Position numbers and translations under genes: made by a program. From assembly GCA_944323285.1 (NCBI GenBank), contig CALURV010000016.1, positions 34,223 through 98,222 on the forward strand: DNA of 64,000 bases. The letters are read 5' to 3'. This stretch comes from Candidatus Gastranaerophilales bacterium (GTDB taxonomy: Bacteria; Cyanobacteriota; Vampirovibrionia; Gastranaerophilales; Gastranaerophilaceae). The notes beneath the pieces are model-generated. The model was not told where the DNA came from. It was given only the letters and a program-made list of their open reading frames with translations, and did not search any database. Below, one piece after another: positions 1 to 8,892 of the stretch; within the stretch, counting starts at the first letter, position 1; every line of letters starts with the position of its first letter.

Positions 1-374
1 CTTTGTATAGGATTAGCTCCTCTATATTTTGGAAGCAGTGAAGCATGCAAATTTACTGTACAATTTTTTGGTATTTCTAATACCTCTTCTGATAATATTT
101 GTCCAAAGGCAAATGTTATAAAAAAATCAGGATTTAACTCTTTTAATTTTTCAATTAATTCTTTATCTTTACTTATTTTCTCTGTTTGGAAACATTTTAT
201 ATTATTTTCTACAGCACAAATTTTAACAGGCGGAGCTGTTAATTTATTTCCTCTGCCTTTTGGTCTGTCCGGCTGCGTTATTACAGCACATACTTCTATT
301 TCATTATTTCTTATTAATTCTTCTAAACTTTTTACCGCTATTTCCGGTGTTGCCATATAGACAATTTTTATCAA
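1..374 (-). CDS. fmt: Methionyl-tRNA formyltransferase, N-terminal part (cut by window edge)
   Basis: This enzyme formylates Met-tRNAfMet using 10-formyl-THF, the step before translation initiation. Only about 124 N-terminal residues are in the window. Visible are the start (IKIVYMATPEIAVKSLEEL), the basic PDRPKGRGNK loop and the active-site region NLHASLLPKYRGANPIQ, which carries the family's catalytic Asn and His. The likely start is a TTG at 374 that overlaps the UGA stop of the peptide deformylase gene, and no better start precedes the conserved IKIVYM strand. It follows def in the same operon, a common pairing because deformylase removes the formyl group that Fmt adds. The identification is secure; the C-terminal domain is not visible. 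Confidence 0.93.
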   Translation of the reverse strand, partial: MIKIVYMATPEIAVKSLEELIRNNEIEVCAVITQPDRPKGRGNKLTAPPVKICAVENNIKCFQTEKISKDKELIEKLKELNPDFFITFAFGQILSEEVLEIPKNCTVNLHASLLPKYRGANPIQ

Positions 375-958
375 TCTTTTTTCTCCTCAACTTGGGGATT
401 TTTTATAATTTCTTCTTCTAATTCTTTTTCTTCTAATAAATAATTTGAATCAATAGGATTTAATCCTTTTTCAATAAGAACTTTATCTGCTTCAAATCTG
501 TTTCTGCAATGGTCTATAAATAAAATACCTTCTAAATGATCAAATTCATGCTGTATTGCTCTTGCTAAAAGAGAGCCTTCATCTGCTTCAATTATAAAAG
601 GGCGTCCTTTTATATCAAGTGCTTTTACTTTTACATATTTATATCTTCTTACATTTGTATAAGCATCAGGAAAACTTAAACATCCTTCATAAGAATTTAT
701 AGCACCTTCTTTTTTTAATATTTTGGGATTTATAAATGTTATAGGATTCATTGTTTTTGGATCTGTACCTGTATCAATTACAAATACTCTCAAATTTTCG
801 CCTATTTGAGGAGCTGCAAGTCCTACTCCGTTCAATGTATACAAAGTATCATATAAATCTTCAACCAGCATTTGTACTTTCTTTGATATTTTATGTACTT
901 CTTTTGATTTTTCCCTCAATGATGGTGTTCCATATTTAACTATCTTTTTTACCGCCAT
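371..958 (-). CDS. def: Peptide deformylase
   Basis: This metalloenzyme removes the N-formyl group from nascent proteins. All three family motifs are present in order: GVGLAAPQIG (about residues 44-53), EGCLSFP with the metal-binding Cys, and QHEFDHLEG with the two metal-binding His and catalytic Glu. At 195 residues it is slightly long because of an acidic, Glu/Lys-rich C-terminal tail of about 25 residues. It ends in UGA, which shows that UGA is a normal stop in this genome. It lies 4 bases after the WecA/TagO-like gene and overlaps the start of fmt, so glyA, the transferase, def and fmt look like one transcript. Confidence 0.97.
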   Translation of the reverse strand: MAVKKIVKYGTPSLREKSKEVHKISKKVQMLVEDLYDTLYTLNGVGLAAPQIGENLRVFVIDTGTDPKTMNPITFINPKILKKEGAINSYEGCLSFPDAYTNVRRYKYVKVKALDIKGRPFIIEADEGSLLARAIQHEFDHLEGILFIDHCRNRFEADKVLIEKGLNPIDSNYLLEEKELEEEIIKNPQVEEKKD

Positions 959-962
959 TAAT

Positions 963-2012
963 TTATTTCCCTTCGCCTATTTTTGCGTGTCTGTTTAATA
1001 TTATCATTACTATTGACATTATAATAGCATATAAAAAGTATTTTGTAGTATCTGTTGCTGCAATATATGTTGCTAACCATCCCATTAATATTGAAAATAG
1101 TACAAGTAATAATACCGCCTTGTTCTGAGATAACCCTAAATGTAATAATTTATGATGTATATGTTCTGCATCTGCAACAAATGGTGATGTACCTTTTAAT
1201 ATTCTTCTTAATGATGAAAATGTTATATCTAAAATAGGAACAGCTAATATTAAAAGCGGCACATACATTTTACAGTCTGTTGTTTTCATTGAATACATTA
1301 TTGATAATGTGGCAAGCAGAAAACCGGCGAAAAGTGCACCTGAATCACCCATAAATATTTTTGCAGGATGAAAATTATATGTTAAAAATCCAAGCATTGA
1401 ACCTGCCAGTATAAATGCTATTAATGCACTTACAACATCTGCAGGAACTAAGGCTATTGATATTATTCCAAGTGTTACACAGCTTATTGTTATTACACTT
1501 CCGGCTAATCCATCTACTCCGTCTATAAAATTTACAGCATTGCTTATTCCTACTATCCATCCGATTGTTATGAAATATGATAATATAGCGGGAATTTCTA
1601 TAAGCCCCAATATTGGAATGAATATTGTTGTTATTTTAACTCCTAAACAAAACACTATTGTTGCAATTGATATTTGTATTACAAATTTAAATTTTGCACT
1701 TAAACAATATATATCATCTATTAGTCCTAATAAAAACATCAAAGAACTGCCTAGTAATAATCCTGATAACAAAGAACGATGAGGATAATAGCTTAATAAA
1801 ATTAAGGCGAAAAATGATAAAATTGTACATATCCATATTGCAACACCGCCTAATCTTGGTATTGGATGTGAATGTATCTTTCTTTCATTTGGTTTATCTA
1901 ATAAACCTTGTTTTTCTGAAAATAATATTATTAAAGGAACAAGAAATAATCCTATTATAAATGCTATAACTGCCCCTATTATATTTGCTTCAGATAATTG
2001 AAAAAATGTCAT
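963..2012 (-). CDS. Undecaprenyl-phosphate GlcNAc-1-phosphate transferase-like (WecA/TagO/RgpG family)
   Basis: A polytopic membrane enzyme of the MraY/WecA superfamily, 349 residues with about ten hydrophobic segments. It is expected to move a sugar-1-phosphate from a UDP-sugar to undecaprenyl phosphate and so start a surface glycan. Family signatures are RLGGVAI near the N terminus, NFIDGVDGLAGS, IFMGDSGALFAGF and the cytoplasmic loop DAEHIHHKLLHLGLS. The HIHH motif is typical of WecA/TagO/RgpG and not of MraY, so a role in peptidoglycan lipid I synthesis is unlikely. The rhamnose genes (10157-13372) and manC (46538) fit a polysaccharide role. The exact sugar cannot be read from the sequence. 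It sits 2 bases after glyA. Confidence 0.9.
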   Translation of the reverse strand: MTFFQLSEANIIGAVIAFIIGLFLVPLIILFSEKQGLLDKPNERKIHSHPIPRLGGVAIWICTILSFFALILLSYYPHRSLLSGLLLGSSLMFLLGLIDDIYCLSAKFKFVIQISIATIVFCLGVKITTIFIPILGLIEIPAILSYFITIGWIVGISNAVNFIDGVDGLAGSVITISCVTLGIISIALVPADVVSALIAFILAGSMLGFLTYNFHPAKIFMGDSGALFAGFLLATLSIMYSMKTTDCKMYVPLLILAVPILDITFSSLRRILKGTSPFVADAEHIHHKLLHLGLSQNKAVLLLVLFSILMGWLATYIAATDTTKYFLYAIIMSIVMIILNRHAKIGEGK

Positions 2013-2014
2013 AA

Positions 2015-3262
2015 TTAATCCTTATATAACGGGTATTTTTCGCATAGTTTTAATGAACGAAGTCTTAATTCTTTTATTTTTGTTTCATCTTTAGAATTTG
2101 AAATTTTTATGGTTTCAGCTATTATCTTTCCTACTTCTTTCATATCTTCTTCTTTAAACCCTCTTGTAGTTACGGCAGGAACACCTAATCTTACGCCGCT
2201 TGTTATAAATGGACTTTGTGGATCATTCGGAACAGTATTTTTATTTGCTGTTATGCCTACAAGTTCAAGAATATTGGCTATATCTTTTCCGGTCTTATTT
2301 AATTTTCTTAAATCTAAAGTCATCAAATGATTTTCTGTTCCATTACCTACAATATCAAGACCTTCATCCATTAGTGATTTTGCTAAAGCTTTTGCATTTA
2401 ATATAATTTGTTTTGCGTATATTTTAAACTCATCTGATAATGCTTCTTTTAGAGCAATAGCTTTACCTGCTATGATATGTTCTAATGGTCCGCCTTGTGT
2501 GCCTGGAAATACTGCTTTATCTATACCTTGAGCATGTTCTGCTTTGCACATTATTATTCCGCCCCTTGGTCCTCTTAATGTTTTATGTGTTGTTGTTGTT
2601 ACAAAGTCTGCGTATGGAAATGGGCTTGGATGAACTCCTGCTGCTACTAATGCTGCAATATGAGCTATATCGGCCATTAAGTATGCACCAACTTCATCTG
2701 CTATCTCTCTAAATTTTTTAAAATCAATTATTTTTGAATAATTACTTGCTCCGCATATTATTAATTTTGGCTTATGTTTTATTGCTATTTCCCTTACATT
2801 ATCATAATCAATTTCACCATTATCATTAATTCCATATGAAACTATATTAAAATATAATCCTGAAAAATTTACAGGTGAGCCGTGTGAAAGATGCCCTCCA
2901 TTAGATAAATCCATTCCCATTACTGTATCACCCGGTTTTACGGCATATAAAAATACAGCCATATTTGCTTGTGCTCCGCTATGGGGCTGTACATTTGCGT
3001 GTTCTGCATTAAATAATTTCTTTGCTCTTTCTTGCGCAAGTTCTTCTATTTTATCAACATTTTCACATCCATTGTAAAATCTTTTATAGGGTTTGCCTTC
3101 TGCGTATTTATTCGTTAATACGCTTCCACATGCTGCCATTACTGCTTTTGATGTAAAATTTTCACTTGCTATTAATTCTATTGTTGTCTGTTGCCTTTTT
3201 AGTTCTGCTTCTATTAATTGCGCAACTTCTTTATCTGCTTCTCTTATTATTTCTATTTCCAT
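2015..3262 (-). CDS. glyA: Serine hydroxymethyltransferase
   Basis: A PLP enzyme interconverting serine plus THF with glycine plus 5,10-methylene-THF, the main one-carbon entry point. The 415-residue length is typical. The PLP-lysine motif [14 protein letters not shown] is intact, as are [12 protein letters not shown] and the [20 protein letters not shown] region. It is the first gene of the leftward operon glyA, WecA/TagO-like, def, fmt. folD (7876-8727), the next enzyme of the folate one-carbon path, lies nearby on the other strand. No glycine riboswitch or other structured leader was recognised in the short region upstream. Confidence 0.98.
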   Translation of the reverse strand: MEIEIIREADKEVAQLIEAELKRQQTTIELIASENFTSKAVMAACGSVLTNKYAEGKPYKRFYNGCENVDKIEELAQERAKKLFNAEHANVQPHSGAQANMAVFLYAVKPGDTVMGMDLSNGGHLSHGSPVNFSGLYFNIVSYGINDNGEIDYDNVREIAIKHKPKLIICGASNYSKIIDFKKFREIADEVGAYLMADIAHIAALVAAGVHPSPFPYADFVTTTTHKTLRGPRGGIIMCKAEHAQGIDKAVFPGTQGGPLEHIIAGKAIALKEALSDEFKIYAKQIILNAKALAKSLMDEGLDIVGNGTENHLMTLDLRKLNKTGKDIANILELVGITANKNTVPNDPQSPFITSGVRLGVPAVTTRGFKEEDMKEVGKIIAETIKISNSKDETKIKELRLRSLKLCEKYPLYKD

Positions 3263-3318
3263 GTTTACCCCTAATCATATCTTTCTTTTCTTTCTATATT
3301 CTAATACGATTTTATTTA

Positions 3319-3357
3319 AAAAGAAACCACTGTTTATTAAACAGTGGTTTCTTTTTA
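3319..3357 (-). terminator. Rho-independent terminator after the coiled-coil protein gene
   Basis: A 13-bp perfect stem pairs GAAACCACTGTTT (3323-3335) with AAACAGTGGTTTC (3339-3351) around a 3-base loop, with A/T tracts on both sides so that it could work either way. It follows the stop of the leftward gene at 3368-5167 and separates it from glyA. Confidence 0.85.
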
Positions 3358-3367
3358 TTTTTATTTG

Positions 3368-5167
3368 TTATTTTTTGTTTTTTTGTATTTCTTTTAGTTT
3401 TTCTTTTGCTGTTTTCTTTATTTCTTTTATTTCCTCTAAGCCTTCTTCGTTATTTGTAGAACTCGTTGCTTTAGTTGTAATAAAATTATTGTTAATTAGG
3501 TAACTGTTCATACTGAAACTTAAAGAATCTCCTGAGAATATTTCTGCAGCTTTTTCTACATCGGTTAGTATCTTTTTATGCCATATGTCCGCGTATTCTT
3601 TTGTTTCACCATTAATTGTAAATGTTGCTCCTTCTTGTTTCATTAATTGATTTCCTTGTCCGTCAAAATCATCAATTAATGTTGTTTCATCTGTTGTGCC
3701 AAGATTTATTTCCGTAATTCCTACATCTTTTAATGATACAGCTTCAGAACCATAGCCGTTTAATTTTAATTTTAATCCGAAGTTTTCTTCTAAAAATTCT
3801 ATATCCTTAATATCAAGTGTGTTATCATTTGTTCCATTTATTAAATTATTTTGTTTGGCGAGCTCTTTTAGTGCTTCAAAACCATCTTTGAATCCATCTT
3901 TTATACCGTCACCATCTAAGTCAGTATTGTTTCCGAAACACTCAGACCCGTCTTCACCAGATATACCATTTCCATCCTTATCAAATACTAATACAGCATC
4001 AGCGGAGTCATTTATTTTGTCTAATATTCCATCACCATCTATATCATAGTTGATTATATTAGAAGATGTTTTCACTCCATCTCCATTTATATCAAAAGAT
4101 AATGGTGAACATGTAGAGTAACAAGCATTAAATTCGCAGAATGTATCACAATCATCCATATAGAATACTGTAGAGCCAGTTCCGTCATCTTTCTTTGTGA
4201 ATCCACTGATATTTCCATTGCCACTGGCTATTATGTCATAACCACCACTTGGACAATACATTCTTGCTAATGAACTGTTTGCAGACATATCGTATATGTG
4301 ATATTGGTTATCTTGTTTACCTTGGGCAAATATGTATCTCGGCTCACCATTATCTAATTTTTCAGTAAGATCTATATTGTTTTCTTCAACCAATTTCCAT
4401 TCATCTTCTGATACTAAAGATAACATGCTGTTATTTAGTTCTTCTTCTGCTGCTGCTTTTTCTGTTTCTATATTACTTTTCTTTGTTGTGATTGCTGATA
4501 AGTTATTTTCTAAAGTAGAAATTTGACTTTCATATTGTGAAATAGTATTTGATTTATTTTCTAAATCACGACTTAATGAACTTATTGCATCTTCTAAGTT
4601 TGCTTTTTCACTATATAAACTTGATAATTGACTATAATATGATGATAATTTTGAACAAGCAGCTTTTATTTCATCTTCAGATGAATTACCGTCAGCATTA
4701 TCCACTATTTTCTTTTGCTTTTCTATTTGTTTATTTATTTTTTCTATTTTAGAATTTGTTTCTTCAAGTTTCTTCTGTTTCTCTTTTAGTTCTTCTTCTA
4801 TTTCATCATATTCTTTTTGTACTTTTTCTAACTTCTCGGTAATTTCTTGTATTTGTGATTCCTTTAAAGATATTTGTTCATCCAAATATGCAATTTGAGA
4901 AGTATATGTTGATATATTTGATTTTAAATCTTGGATTCTTGAAAATGCACTAGTTGCATTGGTACTGTCAATATCACTAATGTTTTTAAGCTGTGATGAA
5001 AGTTCATCTAATTTATTTGATATTTCATCTGATAATTTTACTGTATCGTTTTCAGTTTCTGTTGTTACAACTCCTTGAGAGGATTCGGTTGTTGATTCTT
5101 TTTTGTCAGTTTCTTTAATATATTCTTCTACTGATTTTCCGCTGTTTAATTTATTAATGTAACTCAA
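3368..5167 (-). CDS. Coiled-coil protein with dockerin/EF-hand-type Ca-binding loops, function unknown
   Basis: I do not recognise a named family. Residues about 45-245 are a long Glu/Lys/Ser/Gln-rich coiled coil. A middle part (about 255-340) contains several Cys and ends in a CDTFCEFNACYSTC stretch. Residues about 355-425 hold four Asp-rich loops of the DxDGDGxxD type (DINGDGVKT, DIDGDGILD, DKDGNGISGEDG, DLDGDGIKDG), as found in dockerins and other extracellular calcium-binding proteins. Such loops usually act outside the cytoplasm, but there is no classical N-terminal signal peptide, so the export route, if any, is unclear. It has its own terminator downstream and a 200-bp AT-rich upstream gap. 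A structural or surface role is inferred. Confidence 0.6.
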   Translation of the reverse strand: MSYINKLNSGKSVEEYIKETDKKESTTESSQGVVTTETENDTVKLSDEISNKLDELSSQLKNISDIDSTNATSAFSRIQDLKSNISTYTSQIAYLDEQISLKESQIQEITEKLEKVQKEYDEIEEELKEKQKKLEETNSKIEKINKQIEKQKKIVDNADGNSSEDEIKAACSKLSSYYSQLSSLYSEKANLEDAISSLSRDLENKSNTISQYESQISTLENNLSAITTKKSNIETEKAAAEEELNNSMLSLVSEDEWKLVEENNIDLTEKLDNGEPRYIFAQGKQDNQYHIYDMSANSSLARMYCPSGGYDIIASGNGNISGFTKKDDGTGSTVFYMDDCDTFCEFNACYSTCSPLSFDINGDGVKTSSNIINYDIDGDGILDKINDSADAVLVFDKDGNGISGEDGSECFGNNTDLDGDGIKDGFKDGFEALKELAKQNNLINGTNDNTLDIKDIEFLEENFGLKLKLNGYGSEAVSLKDVGITEINLGTTDETTLIDDFDGQGNQLMKQEGATFTINGETKEYADIWHKKILTDVEKAAEIFSGDSLSFSMNSYLINNNFITTKATSSTNNEEGLEEIKEIKKTAKEKLKEIQKNKK

Positions 5168-5369
5168 AATAGAACTCCTTTCGATACTAATAATATTTTT
5201 ATATCGGGTCTTTCTTTCATTACTTTAATGTTTTTATTCAAATATTAATAAAAATTAACTTTTTATTATTTAATATAAATTTAAAATTGATTTTGTAATT
5301 GATTAATTTTTATTAAGAATAATTGATATTTTTTTTCTCTTCCGTAAAAATAAATTTGGAGAGTAGATT

Positions 5370-6413
5370 TTGGCTAATTATTATAATAAAGATTTATATA
5401 AAATTTTGGATTTGAACTTTGATGCTTCGTTTGATGAAATTAAAGTTGCGTATCGAAAATTGGTTAGAATGTATCATCCCGATGTTTCTAAAAATATTGA
5501 TAATGCTGATAAGTTTAAAGAAATACAAGAAGCATATGAAATTTTAATTAATGAAGATTCCAGAAAAAAATATGATATTTTACATGGATTCTATCGTCAA
5601 AAATTAAAAAAAGACTATGAACAAAAATTAAAAGATTCAAGTAATAAATATGATTCTTATATTAAAAAAACTGAAAAAAAAGTTAAAAAAGATGAAAATT
5701 TTTCTAGTTCTATTAATGAAGCATTAGATAATTTATTTTATGGTAAAAAATTAAATAATAATCGAAATCAAAGTAATGCAATAAATGGTGAAGATATAAA
5801 TATAGATATTTCTATTTCAAGTTTTGAAGCTTTTAATGGAACAAATAGAAAAGTTAATATTTTGCATACTCAACCTTGTTCTCATTGTAATGGAAGAAAA
5901 TTTATTAATGGCTCTGAATGTCCTATGTGTAAAGGAACCGGTGAGCTTTCTATTCAAAAGAAGATTAATGTTAAAATACCCAAAGGTGTTAAAACCGGTT
6001 CTAAAGTCAGGGTAAGGAAAGAAGGTAACAAAGGTTTATATGGCGGTAAAGATGGGGATTTGTATTTAATAATTAATGTTGAAAAAAATCCTTATTTTGA
6101 TATTGATGGTTTAGATATTATATGTAATCTTCCTATAACTCCGTATGAAGCAGTTCTGGGTGCTGAAATTTCTCTTCCTATTCCAATGGGGAACATTATG
6201 GTTAAAATACCACCTATGACTTCTTCCGGACAAAAACTTAAAATTCCTTCGCAAGGTCTTGAAAACAGAAATAAAACAAAAAAAGGTGATATTATTATTA
6301 CGGTTTCCATTAAGCTTCCGAATAATTTGTCTAATGAAGAAAAAATTTTATATGAAAAACTAAAAAATATTTCATCTTTTGATATTAGGAAAGATTTTAA
6401 TAATGTCAAATAA
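5370..6413 (+). CDS. DnaJ/Hsp40-type co-chaperone with reduced zinc region
   Basis: A 347-residue J-domain protein that should stimulate DnaK ATPase and deliver substrates. The J domain fills residues 1-70 with the essential HPD (MYHPDVSK). A Lys-rich linker replaces the usual Gly/Phe region. The Cys-rich segment has only two CxxC motifs (CSHCNG and CPMCKGTG), enough for one zinc site, where classical DnaJ has four motifs and two sites. The C-terminal peptide-binding domains follow (PIPMGNIMVKIPP). The start is TTG at 5370, supported by TGGAGAG about 7 bases upstream. It overlaps queE by 11 bases. It may be an accessory DnaJ rather than the main one, which is not in this window. Confidence 0.88.
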   Translation: MANYYNKDLYKILDLNFDASFDEIKVAYRKLVRMYHPDVSKNIDNADKFKEIQEAYEILINEDSRKKYDILHGFYRQKLKKDYEQKLKDSSNKYDSYIKKTEKKVKKDENFSSSINEALDNLFYGKKLNNNRNQSNAINGEDINIDISISSFEAFNGTNRKVNILHTQPCSHCNGRKFINGSECPMCKGTGELSIQKKINVKIPKGVKTGSKVRVRKEGNKGLYGGKDGDLYLIINVEKNPYFDIDGLDIICNLPITPYEAVLGAEISLPIPMGNIMVKIPPMTSSGQKLKIPSQGLENRNKTKKGDIIITVSIKLPNNLSNEEKILYEKLKNISSFDIRKDFNNVK

Positions 6414-7074
6414 AACTTTTATAAAAGAAATTTTTGAATCTATTCAGGGGGAAGGTCCTTATATCGGCTATAAACAGCTATTTGTTCGGTTTTCTAATTG
6501 TAATTTGAATTGTTCTTATTGTGATACTGATTTTAAATCTGATATAAAAGAATATACACCTTCTTCACTTATTGAAATTGTTAATAGATATTTTAATATA
6601 CATTCAATAAGCCTTACTGGAGGTGAGCCTTTATTGGAAGTTTCTTTCCTTAAAGAATTTTTACCTCTTGTTAATAAGAAAATATATCTTGAAACAAATG
6701 GTACTTTATTTACTAATTTAAAAGAAATAGTGAATTTAATCGATATTATTTCTATGGATGTAAAGATAAATTCTTCTTCAAAAAATGGAAATTTATTTGA
6801 TTTACATAAAAAATTTATTAAAATAGCTTTAGATAATAACAAAGAAATTTTTATAAAACTTGTTTTTGATGAAAATATTACTGAAGAAGAAATAATTAAT
6901 ACAATTAATCTTGCAAAAGAAAATGACATTTTAATTGTGCTTCAGCCAAAAATGGAAGGGAAAACTTTGTGTGTTTCTGACCCTGTTATCAATTATGTAT
7001 TAAATTCATTTATAAAAAAATACCAAAATGTAAGATTAATCCCACAAGTGCATAAATTTATTAATGTTCAATAA
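6403..7074 (+). CDS. queE: 7-carboxy-7-deazaguanine synthase (radical SAM, QueE)
   Basis: This radical SAM enzyme contracts 6-carboxytetrahydropterin to 7-carboxy-7-deazaguanine, a precursor of preQ0 and queuosine. The N terminus has the QueE hallmark IFESIQGEGPYIGYKQLFVR followed by CNLNCSYCDTD, the CxxxCxxC triad for the SAM-bound [4Fe-4S] cluster, and then SLTGGEPLL. I start it at the ATG at 6403, preceded by AGGAAAG; an upstream in-frame TTG at 6379 would add only non-conserved residues. The short C terminus is normal for QueE. FolE2 (33401-34198), a first-step enzyme feeding this path, is also in the window. Other queuosine genes are not visible here. Confidence 0.93.
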   Translation: MSNKTFIKEIFESIQGEGPYIGYKQLFVRFSNCNLNCSYCDTDFKSDIKEYTPSSLIEIVNRYFNIHSISLTGGEPLLEVSFLKEFLPLVNKKIYLETNGTLFTNLKEIVNLIDIISMDVKINSSSKNGNLFDLHKKFIKIALDNNKEIFIKLVFDENITEEEIINTINLAKENDILIVLQPKMEGKTLCVSDPVINYVLNSFIKKYQNVRLIPQVHKFINVQ

Positions 7075-7085
7075 ATTAAAAATTT

Positions 7086-7094
7086 TGATATAAT
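7086..7094 (+). promoter_or_regulatory. Extended -10 promoter for the CooC-like/folD pair
   Basis: TGATATAAT (TGn plus TATAAT at 7089-7094) lies 27 bases before the start codon at 7121. The -35 region is poor, as expected for an extended -10 promoter. An identical TGATATAAT precedes rfbC and ftsH. Confidence 0.55.
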
Positions 7095-7120
7095 GATAAA
7101 AGATATATTGGGGAGTTTTA

Positions 7121-7879
7121 ATGACAGTATCAATTGCAATTACAGGAAAAAGCGGAAGCGGTAAAACTACTATTGTAAAGGCTTTGTGGCATGTTATAAG
7201 AGAAAAACATCCGGATAAATCTGTTTTGTTATTTGACAATGATTTAACTGCAGAATTGGGGCATAGCTTTGGTAAAGATATCCGTCAAACAATATATGGA
7301 ATAAGAAGCGGTAAACATGAATATAAAACCGGTATTCCTGAAAATATGACAAAACAGGAATATATAGAATGGGCTCTTGAGGATATTCTTGTCCCTTTAG
7401 ACGATAATACAGATATTATCGTCTCTTGGCTTATTGGTTCTAAAGATTGCAGATGCCCTATTACTAAACAAATTAATGATGCTCTTGTTAAACTTATTCA
7501 AAGATATGATTTTGTTATTTTTGATTGTGAATTTGACTTGAAATATTTGCATCAACTTGTGGATATACCAATTAATGTTACTTTAGTAATTGCAAGACCC
7601 AATGAAGCTTCTATTCATTTAGCTAAGAGAATTGAAGAATATTCTGCTAAATACGCTGCCGGAGAACAATTGGGAGTAATTTTGAATAAAGTTAATAAAC
7701 AAGAAATTGAACCATTGTTAGCTCTTTTAAATAAATATGATTTAACAACTATTGGTACTATTTCTAAAGATGATGAATTAAAAATTAACAGAATCTCTAA
7801 AGAATCAAAAGTTGTACAAAAAGCAATGGAAGAACTTTATTATAGATTAAATATTCCGCAGAATGAGGAAAACAAATGA
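7121..7879 (+). CDS. CooC-like nickel-insertion-type ATPase (MinD/ParA superfamily)
   Basis: A 252-residue P-loop ATPase. The N terminus ITGKSGSGKTT is a Walker A close to the deviant KGGxGKTT of CooC/MinD. Later landmarks match CooC, the CO dehydrogenase maturation ATPase: a Cys-x-Cys-Pro motif (DCRCP, about residue 110; GCYCP in typical CooC) and a DCEFDLKYL segment at the place of DxEAGLEHL. No CO dehydrogenase gene is in the window, so its client protein is unknown. It overlaps folD by ATGA, so the two are translationally coupled, suggesting a link to one-carbon metabolism. An extended -10 promoter and a GGGGAG ribosome site precede it. The family call is good; the function is inference. 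Confidence 0.75.
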   Translation: MTVSIAITGKSGSGKTTIVKALWHVIREKHPDKSVLLFDNDLTAELGHSFGKDIRQTIYGIRSGKHEYKTGIPENMTKQEYIEWALEDILVPLDDNTDIIVSWLIGSKDCRCPITKQINDALVKLIQRYDFVIFDCEFDLKYLHQLVDIPINVTLVIARPNEASIHLAKRIEEYSAKYAAGEQLGVILNKVNKQEIEPLLALLNKYDLTTIGTISKDDELKINRISKESKVVQKAMEELYYRLNIPQNEENK

Positions 7880-8727
7880 CTATTATTTTAGATGGGAAAA
7901 AAACTGCGAATAAAATATTGGAAAATATTAAAGAACAAACTAAACAGTTTTCAAAAAAACCTAAATTAGCTGTTGTTCTTGTCGGTGATAATCCTGCCAG
8001 CGAAATATATGTCAAAAATAAAAGTTTAAAAGCTGAAAGTATTGGCTTTGAATCCCTTGTTATAAACCTTCCTTCTGATGTTACTGATGATAATGTATTA
8101 GAGCATATATTTATTCTTAATGAAGATACAAATATAAATGCGATTTTAGTTCAACTTCCATTACCTCAACATTTAAATACTCAAAAAATCATTGAAGCAA
8201 TTGATCCCATTAAAGATGTAGATGGATTTACTTCTTATAATTTTGGAAGATTAGTTTTAGGTTATAATCCATACGCAATTCCTTGTACTCCGAAAGGTAT
8301 TATAAGATTGATTGATGAATATAATATTGATTTGGAAGGGAAGAATGTATTAGTTATAGGTAGATCTAATATTGTAGGAAAACCTGTTTCATTATTATTA
8401 CAAAGCAGAAATGCTACTGTAGTTATGGCTCATAGTAAATCTGTTGATATCAAATCTTGGGCGAAAAAATCAGATATTATAATTTCTGCTGTTGGAAAAG
8501 CTAATTTTATAAATCCAGATTTTATTAAGCAAGATGCTGTTGTTATTGATGTAGGAATTAACAGAAATAATAATGTAATAACAGGAGATGTTGATTTTAT
8601 TAGTGTTGCTCCTTTAACTTCTTTTATTACTCCAGTTCCGGGAGGTGTTGGTCCTATGACGATTGCTATGCTTATGGAAAATACTTTTGAGCTTTTCAAA
8701 ATTCAGCATTCTTTATTTCTAATTTAA
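7876..8727 (+). CDS. folD: Bifunctional methylene-THF dehydrogenase/methenyl-THF cyclohydrolase
   Basis: FolD converts 5,10-methylene-THF to 10-formyl-THF through methenyl-THF with NAD(P), supplying formyl groups for purines and initiator tRNA. The 283 residues include the catalytic lysine segment (EIYVKNKSLKAESIGF), ILVQLPLP, DPIKDVDGFTSYNFGRL, the Rossmann segment GRSNIVGKPVSLLL and the C-terminal signature PGGVGPMTIAMLMENT. The final residues (IQHSLFLI) are unremarkable and not conserved. It is coupled by a 4-base overlap to the CooC-like ATPase. glyA and fmt, which act before and after it in the same pathway, lie in the leftward operon at 1-3262. Confidence 0.97.
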   Translation: MTIILDGKKTANKILENIKEQTKQFSKKPKLAVVLVGDNPASEIYVKNKSLKAESIGFESLVINLPSDVTDDNVLEHIFILNEDTNINAILVQLPLPQHLNTQKIIEAIDPIKDVDGFTSYNFGRLVLGYNPYAIPCTPKGIIRLIDEYNIDLEGKNVLVIGRSNIVGKPVSLLLQSRNATVVMAHSKSVDIKSWAKKSDIIISAVGKANFINPDFIKQDAVVIDVGINRNNNVITGDVDFISVAPLTSFITPVPGGVGPMTIAMLMENTFELFKIQHSLFLI

Positions 8728-8848
8728 AATTGTAATATTTTTTAATATATTTTTTGTCTTAAAAACCTTATCTTATATGATATAAAAAATTTTTTAGAAA
8801 AACTTTTATTATTTTTTTTTAATATCATGTTTAAAAAAAATAATAAAC

Positions 8849-8857
8849 TGGTATATA
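8849..8857 (+). promoter_or_regulatory. Possible extended -10 promoter
   Basis: TGGTATATA (8849-8857) lies about 36 bases before the ATG at 8893 of the following small gene, in a very AT-rich gap after folD. Confidence 0.4.
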
Positions 8858-8892
8858 TATAGTAGTTATGAGAGATAACCTCTTTGCAAGTA

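Noticed and set aside
1540..1960. Plus-strand open frames across the WecA/TagO-like gene
   Set aside because: They are antisense to a clear gene with family motifs, have no ribosome sites and encode low-complexity hydrophobic sequence. The same holds for most other overlapping frames in the window.
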